Assembly: GCA_035649575.1 (NCBI GenBank)
Contig: DASRJH010000027.1
Location: 1 to 9,231, forward strand
DNA length: 9,231 bases
From: DASVAL01 sp035649575
GTDB lineage: Bacteria > Planctomycetota > UBA1135 > UBA2386
Reading direction: 5' to 3'
Shown: piece after piece, positions 1 through 6,057 of the stretch
Numbering within the stretch: position 1 is the first letter of the stretch
Layout of the letters: every line of letters starts with the position of its first letter
The notes under the pieces: model-generated
Databases searched by the model: none
Seen by the model: the letters and a program-made list of their open reading frames with translations, nothing else
What the model was told of the DNA's origin: nothing
Made by a program: the position numbers and the translations under genes

Positions 1-3000
1 GTCCCAGCCCCGCGTGGGCATTGCCAAGAGTCCACAGGAAGAGAGCCAGCAGATTGGCACGTCCTCCGGTGAACACCCTGCGCGCCGCTGCTTCGGCTGC
101 GGACAGCAATGCCACCGCATCGTGGTGTCTTCCCTCTTCCACCAGCAGGCGGCCCATGTTGGTGATGTGGATCAGTGTCTGCGGGTGGTCGTCTCCGAGC
201 ATCCGCCGGCGCTGCTCCAGCACCTCGCGCCAGAGCGGCTCTGCCTCGGCGAGCTTGCCCTGCGTCCTCAGCAAGGCACCCATGTTGAAGATCGAATTCA
301 GCGTTTCCGAGTGGTCGTCGCCGAGGATCCGCCGGCGCTGCTCCAGCGCCTCACGGAACAGCAACTCGGCTTCGGTGAGCTTGCCCTGCACCTGCAGCAA
401 GACACCCATGCTGTTGATCGAGCGCAGCGTGTTCGGGTGCTCGTCGCCCAGGATCCGTCGGCTCTTCTCCAGCGCCTCGCGGAGGAGCAGCTCGGCCTCC
501 GCGAACTTGCCCTGCTCCCTCAGCAAGGCACCCAAGTCGTTGATCGCAGCCAGCGTGTCCGGGTGGTCGTCGCCGAGGATCCGCCTGTGCTTCTCCAGCG
601 CCTCGCGTTGAAGCGCCTCCGCCTCGGTGAGCTTGCCTTGGTCCCTCAGCAAGACACCCATGCTCTTGATCGAGCGCACCGTGTTCGGGTGCTCGTCGCC
701 CAGGATCCGTCGGCTCTTCTCCAACGCCTCTCGGAAGAACGGCTCTGCCTCGCTGAGCTTGCTCTGCGACTTCAGCAGGACGCCCATGTTGTGGATCGAG
801 GCCAGCGTGTCCGGGTGCTCGTCGCCGAGGATCCGCCTGCGCTTCTCCAGCGCCTCACGATGGTAGGGCTCTGCCTCGGTGAGCTTGCCCCGCGCATGGA
901 GCAACGAGCCCATGTTGTTGATCGAGCGAAGCGTGTTCGGGTGCTCGTCGCCGAGAGTCCGTCGCTGCTTCTCCAGCGCCTCGCGATAGTACGGCTCTGC
1001 CTCGGCGAGCTTGCCCTGCGCCCGCAGCACGAGGCCCACGTTGCTGATCGAGCCCATCGTGTCAGGGTGCTCGTCGCCGAGGATCCGCCGGCGCCCCTCC
1101 AGCGCCTCGCGAAAGAACGCCTCTGCCTCGGTGAGCCTGCCCTGTTCCATGAGCACACCGCCCACGTTGCTGATCGAAGTCAGCGTGTGCGGGTGCTCGT
1201 CGCCGAGGATCCGCCGGCTCTTCTGCAGCGCCTCGCGACAGTACGGCTCGGCCTCGGCGAGCTTTCCCTGCGCCTGCAGCAGGAAGCCCATGTTGTCGAT
1301 CGAGATCAGCGTGTCCGGGTGCTCGTCGCCGAGGATCCGCCGGCTCTTCTCCAACGCCTCTCGGAAGAACGGCTCTGCCTCGGTGAGCTTGCCCTGCGCC
1401 TTGAGCAGACCGCTCATGTTGCCGATCGAAGTCAGCGTGTCCCGGTGCTCGTCGCCGAGGATCCGCCTGCGCTTCTCCAGCGCTTCACGCAAGAATGGCT
1501 CTGCCTCCGTCAGCTTGCCCTGTTCCAGGAACAGCATGCCAAGGTTGTTGATCGAGCCCAGCGTGTCCAGGTGGTCGTCGCCACGGATCCGTCGGCGCTT
1601 CTCCAGCGCCTCGCGGAAGAATGCCTCTGCCTCGGTGGGCTTGCCCTGCGCATGCAGCAGGAAGCCCACGTTGTTGATCGAGCCCAGCGTGTCCGGATGG
1701 TCGTCGCCGAGGATCCGCCGGCGCTTCTCCAACGCCTCGTGGTAGAGCACCTCTGCCTCGGTGAGCTTGCCGCGCGCCCGCATCGAATAGCCCATGTTGT
1801 TGATCGAGATCAGCGTGTCCGGGTGCTCGTCGCCGAGGAACCGGCGCCGGATCTCCAGCGCCTCCGTCTGCGCTGCAGACGCGCGCTCCAACAGACCCAG
1901 CCCCATCAGAGTCTCTGCCACGGTCTGCAGCAGTCGCGCTTTCACGAGCGGCTGATCGGCAAAGCCCCTCCCGATCGCCGCGAGCGACCGGTCGAACAGG
2001 TTCTCCTGCAGCATGCCGAGAGCGAGGCTCGTGAAGTTCACGCCCGCAAGGCCCGCTTCGAGGTCGGTCCGGCGTGCTTCCTTGGCGCTTTCGAGCAATG
2101 AGCGGCGCAGCTGCACACCCATGCTCTTGCTGTCGACCTCCTTCCACTGCGCTTCCTGGAACGACAGTACCTGCTCGAGTTCTTTGGCGCGCAGTTCGGC
2201 AGCAGCCGCACTCTGCTGCGCTTGCTCCTTGGCAGTCGCTTCCGCCTCCGCAAGCTTGATCTTCTCATCCGCGAGCTTCGCGTTCTCCTCGGCGCGCTGG
2301 GTCGCGACACGCTCCTGTTCCTCGGCTCTACCCTTCTGCACCAGCGCGTCCGCGGCCTTGTCCTCGGCACGCAGGAACTGCACGAACGTCCCTATCGCGC
2401 CGCCGACCAGGGCAAGCAACACCGCGCTCGCCGCGAGGAACTGCCCCCTGTGACGCCGCACCAGCTTCCGGAGCCGATAACCCGCGCTCGGCGGACCAGC
2501 CAGCAACGGCTCGTGGTCGAGGAACCGCTGCAGGTCCGCGGCCAGCGCGTTGGCCGTCTCGTAGCGGCGGTTGCGATCCTTCTCGAGCGCCTTCAACGCC
2601 ACCCAGTTGAGGTCGTGCTCGAGGACCTTCACGAGCGCGCTCGTCGACATGCGTCGCGCTGCCGCGATCCTGGCCGCCGTGGCCGGGGACGACGTTAGCT
2701 TCGTGCTCGGCTTCGGCGGCTCGACCTCGCGCAGGATGCGCTGCACCTCGAGCATGCCGGCCATGCGCAGCTCGTGACTCGGGAACGGCAAGGCCCCCAC
2801 CAACAGTTCGTACAACATCACGCCGAGCGAGTAGATGTCGGCTCTAGTGTCGATGTCCTGGTTCGTCGGATCGGCCTGCTCGGGTGCCATGTACTCGGGT
2901 GTGCCGACGACCTGCCCCGCTTCGGTGAACAGCGAAGCTTCGACGAGTCTCTTGCCCATCGCCTTCGCGAGCCCGAAGTCGATGATCTTGATCTGCAGCT

Positions 3001-3667
3001 TGCCGCCGTCGTCCGACACCAGCACGTTGCCGGGCTTCAGGTCCCGGTGCACGACGCCCTTCTGGTGCGCGTGCTGCACCGCCGCGCAGACCTGCTGCAC
3101 GAGGTCGATGCGGGCCGGCAACGAGAGCTGGTGCTGGTCGCAGTACGTGGTGAGCGGCACGCCCTTCACGAGCTCCATCACGAAGAACGGCTGGCCGCGT
3201 TCGCTCGTGCCGCAGTCGTAGACCTTCGCGATGCCGTCATGCTGCATCAACGCGAGCGCCTGCCGCTCCTGCTCGAAGCGCGCGATGACTGTCTTGCTGT
3301 CCATGCCGAGCTTGATCAGCTTCAGCGCGACGCGCCGCCTCACTGGCTCGTGCTGCTCGGCAAGGTAGACCGCCCCCATACCACCCTCGCCAAGGATGGC
3401 GACAATCCGGTACGGGCCGATCTGGTCAGGCCGCTCCGGCAGGCGCGGGTCCGGCGCGACGGGCTCGCGCAGGAAGCCGACTTCGTCGAGCAGCGCCAGC
3501 ATGCGAATGGCACGGCGTGCGTCGTCGGAGTCGCTGGCCCGCAGCTCGGCGAGTCGCGACGCCATCCCCGCGCCGGCCTGCAGGCAGGCGAGCAGCATCT
3601 TCTCGGCGCCATCCCGGGGAGCCGGCGCCTGTCCGTCGTCCGTGGTTCTCAAGGTCCGGGCCTCCAT
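1..3667 (-). CDS. Membrane-anchored Ser/Thr protein kinase with tandem TPR tail (3' end outside window)
   Basis: Hanks-type protein kinase that would phosphorylate Ser/Thr on unknown cytoplasmic partners. The frame is open from ATG 3667 to the left edge (1222 codons, no stop reached), so the C-terminus is missing. Seen in the translation: an N-terminal lead of about 82 residues; kinase domain about 84-385 with P-loop GEGGMGAV (93-100), VALK lysine K116, likely helix-C Glu134, HRDLKPGN (207-214, catalytic D209), DFG (230-232) and APE (261-263). All catalytic residues are present, so it should be active. A hydrophobic helix at about 408-431 follows a basic stretch (KLVRRHR). A charged Ala/Glu/Lys-rich coiled coil spans about 433-515, a helical linker follows, and 42-residue TPR-type repeats start at 607. 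This architecture is typical of planctomycetes. No Shine-Dalgarno precedes ATG 3667. In-frame ATG 3706 would add 13 residues; 3667 is preferred because the added residues look unlike a kinase N-terminus. It is divergent from the sigma remnant at 3721. Confidence 0.93.
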   Translation of the reverse strand, partial: MEARTLRTTDDGQAPAPRDGAEKMLLACLQAGAGMASRLAELRASDSDDARRAIRMLALLDEVGFLREPVAPDPRLPERPDQIGPYRIVAILGEGGMGAVYLAEQHEPVRRRVALKLIKLGMDSKTVIARFEQERQALALMQHDGIAKVYDCGTSERGQPFFVMELVKGVPLTTYCDQHQLSLPARIDLVQQVCAAVQHAHQKGVVHRDLKPGNVLVSDDGGKLQIKIIDFGLAKAMGKRLVEASLFTEAGQVVGTPEYMAPEQADPTNQDIDTRADIYSLGVMLYELLVGALPFPSHELRMAGMLEVQRILREVEPPKPSTKLTSSPATAARIAAARRMSTSALVKVLEHDLNWVALKALEKDRNRRYETANALAADLQRFLDHEPLLAGPPSAGYRLRKLVRRHRGQFLAASAVLLALVGGAIGTFVQFLRAEDKAADALVQKGRAEEQERVATQRAEENAKLADEKIKLAEAEATAKEQAQQSAAAAELRAKELEQVLSFQEAQWKEVDSKSMGVQLRRSLLESAKEARRTDLEAGLAGVNFTSLALGMLQENLFDRSLAAIGRGFADQPLVKARLLQTVAETLMGLGLLERASAAQTEALEIRRRFLGDEHPDTLISINNMGYSMRARGKLTEAEVLYHEALEKRRRILGDDHPDTLGSINNVGFLLHAQGKPTEAEAFFREALEKRRRIRGDDHLDTLGSINNLGMLFLEQGKLTEAEPFLREALEKRRRILGDEHRDTLTSIGNMSGLLKAQGKLTEAEPFFREALEKSRRILGDEHPDTLISIDNMGFLLQAQGKLAEAEPYCREALQKSRRILGDEHPHTLTSISNVGGVLMEQGRLTEAEAFFREALEGRRRILGDEHPDTMGSISNVGLVLRAQGKLAEAEPYYREALEKQRRTLGDEHPNTLRSINNMGSLLHARGKLTEAEPYHREALEKRRRILGDEHPDTLASIHNMGVLLKSQSKLSEAEPFFREALEKSRRILGDEHPNTVRSIKSMGVLLRDQGKLTEAEALQREALEKHRRILGDDHPDTLAAINDLGALLREQGKFAEAELLLREALEKSRRILGDEHPNTLRSINSMGVLLQVQGKLTEAELLFREALEQRRRILGDDHSETLNSIFNMGALLRTQGKLAEAEPLWREVLEQRRRMLGDDHPQTLIHITNMGRLLVEEGRHHDAVALLSAAEAAARRVFTGGRANLLALFLWTLGNAHAGLG
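86..1849 (-). repeat. 14 tandem 126-bp (42-residue) TPR / kinesin-light-chain-like repeats
   Basis: Fourteen consecutive units of exactly 126 bp inside the kinase gene, with no insertion or deletion. A conserved GGATCCG-like core (coding the RILG segment, read on minus) recurs in register; its phase mark falls at 195, 321, 447 and so on every 126 bp up to 1833. The protein consensus runs roughly RRILGDEHPDTL, then SINNMG, then LL.AQGKLTEAE, then the REALEK end. This matches the TPR_12/TPR_10 type found in kinesin light chains and in bacterial signalling proteins. The first unit (1724-1849) and the last (86-211, ending in AAEAA) are the most divergent, as is usual for array ends. A further degenerate helix pair continues across positions 1-85 and off the window. 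The likely role is a protein-interaction superhelix. Confidence 0.95.
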
Positions 3668-3720
3668 ACACGGCGCACGCCGCGGTAAGTATGCTGCCAC
3701 TGCCATGACCGTTCCGCCCA
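3668..3720. promoter_or_regulatory. Divergent promoter spacer between kinase and sigma remnant
   Basis: These 53 bp are all that separates the two outward-facing start codons (3667 on minus, 3721 on plus), so any promoters for both genes must lie here or inside the genes. The only AT-rich patch is TAAGTATGCT at 3686-3695. On plus it offers TATGCT (3690-3695, four of six matches to the TATAAT box), about 25 bases before ATG 3721. On minus it offers CATACT (3688-3693, four of six), about 20 bases before ATG 3667. No convincing -35 box is visible for either. Any 5' leaders would be very short. The assignment rests on position and weak matches only. Confidence 0.3.
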
Positions 3721-4275
3721 ATGTCGGACGTCACAGCGGGGTGGCTCGCTTCCCAGGCGGGTGATCGTACCGCGCTCGAAGCCCTGTTGCAGCAACATCT
3801 GCCGGCGCTGCGGGCCTTCGCGCGGCTGCGCATGAGTCCGCTGCTGCGGGCGCGCGAGTCGTCGCAAGACCTCGTGCAATCGGCGTGCTGCGCCCTGGTC
3901 CTTGCGCTCGACAGCTTCGAGTACCGGGGCGAGGAGGCGTTCCGCGGCCTGGCCTACAAGGCCGTGGCCAGCAAGGGGAGTCCCGCACGCCGGCCCTGTG
4001 CACCGGAACGCGCCGCGGTTGCACCGATTCTCGCGGTCACCGAGGAGTGGCCTCAGCCTCGGGCGGCCAGCATCATCGGGATGTACGGCTCGGACGCCGG
4101 GCTGTCGGCGGCAGCGCGGGACAGAGGCGGCTCGTCGAGCAGCTGCGCTACAAGATCAGGTCGCGCGCAGCGGTCGCCGCGAAGGCGCCGTTCTTGGCGG
4201 CGCCCGTCAGAGAGAACGCCTGCAGCCGCAACGCAAAGCCCGAGAGGCCCGGCGGCAGTGCCGTGGCGAGCGTGA
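3721..4275 (+). pseudogene. ECF-type RNA polymerase sigma factor remnant, region 4 missing
   Basis: The open frame from ATG 3721 to TGA 4275 encodes 184 residues. Residues 1-85 (about nt 3721-3975) look like sigma-70 region 2 of the planctomycete ECF type: a helix with LLQQHLPALRAFARLR (22-37), the region 2.2 core ARESSQDLVQSAC (44-56), and the DSFEYRGEEAFRG segment (64-76). The Trp expected in the following WLY motif is absent (GLAYK at 76-80). From about residue 86 the frame becomes Pro/Arg/Ser-rich with no sigma-like helices. No region 4 helix-turn-helix is found in any plus frame before the opposing gene, whose 3' end the frame overlaps at 4148-4275. Family members are usually about 180-200 residues including region 4, so I infer 3' truncation or frameshift decay. 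Alternatives are a sequencing error or a region-2-only protein. It is head-to-head with a kinase, a pairing often seen in planctomycetes. No Shine-Dalgarno is visible. Confidence 0.65.
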
Positions 4276-5968
4276 CGCCGGTCGAACCGACGCCGCCACC
4301 CAGGAACACGAGCACACTCGCCGACGAAGACAGGTGCAGCTCGGGCAGCAACGCGGGGCCGCTCGGCTGCAACGGCGGCAGCCACGGCTCGAGACCTACG
4401 AGCGCGAAGTCGTTCGCGAACGACCCGCCGGGCGACTGCACGCGAACGGCGACCACGTCGCCGGCCCCGGCCGTCGACGTCACGACCGCAGGCGCATAGG
4501 TGCCGTTCACCGCGAGGTCGAGCACGAAGTCCTCGCGCGAACCGACCAGACCATCCCACTCGTCCGCGCCCATGTCGGTCGCCGGACCGACCGTGCGCGG
4601 ATCGCCGTCGAGATCGAACAGGGGCAGGTTCGCGACCGCGCTGCCCGCGTGGCGGCACGGCGAGGCCGCGGCCAGATGCACGTCGCCGGCCGCGAGGCTC
4701 GCGAACAGCGGGTCGACGCTCACGTTGCCGGCGCCGAAGGTCGTGCCCGTGGTCGTGCCGATGTCGCACGTGTTCACAGCCGCGGCGATGCCGTTCACAT
4801 AGAGATCGGACGGCGCGCCGGCGCGCGTGTTGCCCCAGAGGATGCAGTTCCGCAGCGACGCCGAGGAAACCATCCAGCCGCCGACTTCGAGGCCGCCGGT
4901 CACTGCGCCGGGGGCCAGCGGCGTGCCCGACGTGTTGCCGGCGATCGTGGTCGACAGCGCGGTGAACGCGATCGCGCCGACCGACCCGGCGCCGTCGCCG
5001 CCGATGGCGTTGGTGACGCCGGTTCCATTGCCCGCCGTGTTGCCCGTGACGACGCAGTTGCTCATGAGGACAGCCGGGGGAGTGAAGCTGTTCGATGCGA
5101 AGTCGAACGCGCCGTGGCCGCCGGAACCGCCGTTGGCGGCCGGCGTGGCGCCGTTGCCGCCGAGGTTGCCGTGGAAAACGCAATGCGACAGGCGCAGCGG
5201 CACGTTCGTGTAGACCTCGATGCCGCCCTCGCCGCCGCGGCCGGCCGTCCCGACCGGGACGAACACGAGGGCCCCGCCGTCGCCGCCGCGATTGCCGGCG
5301 AACCGGCACCGCAGGATCTCGGGCGTCGAGCCGGCCGCCGTGAATCCGAGGTAGGCGCCTCCGGGCCCGCCGCGCCCTCCGCTGGCACCGGCCACGCCGA
5401 GAGAACTCATGCCGCCGCGGCCGCCGACGTTGTCGATCACCTCGCACTCGATCAGGCGCAGCGCGGAGCCTCTCGCGAGGATGCCGCCCGGACCGCCGAT
5501 GCCGCCCACGGGGATCGATGGGGTCGCGAGCGAGCCTGTGCCGCCCTGGTTGCCGCGCACCACGCAGCGGCGGATGGTCGGCGACGCGTTCACGCACATG
5601 ATGCCGCCGGCGGCGGCCTGCGGCAGGATCGCGGCGAACTGGAGCACGCCGAGGCCGTTCGTGATCGTGAAGCCCTCGAGAGTCGCGGTCGGCGGTTCGT
5701 TCGCGGCGAACGTGACGACGCTTCCGCCCTGGTTGCCGTTGATCGTCGTCGCCGCAGCTCCCGCAGTGCTGCGCACGGTGATCGACTTGCCGAGGAAGTC
5801 GATCCGCTCGACGTAGGTCCCGGGCAGCACGAGCACCGTGTCGCCGGGAAGCGCGGCGTTGATTGCCGCCTGGATCGTCGGGTGGGTCGTCGGCACGACC
5901 AGTGTCGTCTGCGCGGCGGCGAAGCTGACCGGGGCGAACGCGACCAGGAACGAGCGGAGGGAGAGCAT
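4148..5968 (-). CDS. Secreted Gly-rich right-handed parallel beta-helix protein (choice-of-anchor-Q-like)
   Basis: Predicted secreted or surface protein of 606 residues; enzymatic activity is not evident. A signal peptide is clear: MLSLRSF, then a hydrophobic stretch, ending FAAAQ near residue 20. This fixes the start at ATG 5968, although the frame stays open further upstream as a shadow of the next gene. Residues 28-66 (HPTIQAAINAALPGDTVLVL, then PGTYVERI) are the standard opening of pectate-lyase-like beta-helix proteins. About 66-410 forms beta-helix rungs with repeated C.V..GN-type turns (for example RRCVVRGN 133-140, SNCVVTGN 303-310, RNCILWGN 373-380). Several rungs carry Gly-rich loops. 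Residues 418-471 (VDPLF, then AASPCRHAGS, then DLDGDPRTVG and DMGADEW) match the choice-of-anchor-Q segment. A separate beta-rich tail of about 130 residues (475-606) resembles tails I associate with secreted planctomycete proteins (moderate certainty). It lies 89 bp downstream of the sigma fusion gene on the same strand. No Shine-Dalgarno; TATCGT nine bases upstream of the ATG could be a weak -10. Confidence 0.88.
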   Translation of the reverse strand: MLSLRSFLVAFAPVSFAAAQTTLVVPTTHPTIQAAINAALPGDTVLVLPGTYVERIDFLGKSITVRSTAGAAATTINGNQGGSVVTFAANEPPTATLEGFTITNGLGVLQFAAILPQAAAGGIMCVNASPTIRRCVVRGNQGGTGSLATPSIPVGGIGGPGGILARGSALRLIECEVIDNVGGRGGMSSLGVAGASGGRGGPGGAYLGFTAAGSTPEILRCRFAGNRGGDGGALVFVPVGTAGRGGEGGIEVYTNVPLRLSHCVFHGNLGGNGATPAANGGSGGHGAFDFASNSFTPPAVLMSNCVVTGNTAGNGTGVTNAIGGDGAGSVGAIAFTALSTTIAGNTSGTPLAPGAVTGGLEVGGWMVSSASLRNCILWGNTRAGAPSDLYVNGIAAAVNTCDIGTTTGTTFGAGNVSVDPLFASLAAGDVHLAAASPCRHAGSAVANLPLFDLDGDPRTVGPATDMGADEWDGLVGSREDFVLDLAVNGTYAPAVVTSTAGAGDVVAVRVQSPGGSFANDFALVGLEPWLPPLQPSGPALLPELHLSSSASVLVFLGGGVGSTGVTLATALPPGLSGFALRLQAFSLTGAAKNGAFAATAARDLIL

Positions 5969-6057
5969 GGGCCGTGAACGATAACGCGGCGTCACCGGAG
6001 CGGGGAGACCCCGGTTCGCGATGCTGCTTCTCTCGGCAGGCGCTTCAGAAGGCCGCA

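Noticed and set aside
86..1849. CRISPR array or intergenic satellite as an explanation of the periodic repeats
   Set aside because: There are no unique spacers between constant repeats. The whole 126-bp unit is coding, in frame, and continuous with the kinase gene.
14..2101. Long plus-strand open frame of 695 codons across the repeat array
   Set aside because: It is the antisense of the TPR repeats. Because the unit length is a multiple of three and free of antisense stops, the whole array stays open. The product is a meaningless repeat rich in Arg, Leu and Val, while the minus strand gives clear TPRs.
3902..5977. Plus-strand open frame of 691 codons over the beta-helix gene
   Set aside because: Arg/Ala/Gly/His-rich product typical of antisense frames in high-GC DNA, with no domain. 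The minus strand encodes a signal peptide and beta-helix motifs.
5998..6016. Small inverted repeat CGGGG/CCCCG between the sigma fusion and beta-helix genes as a terminator
   Set aside because: Only five base pairs with a three-base loop and no T-run on the minus strand; expected by chance at this GC content.
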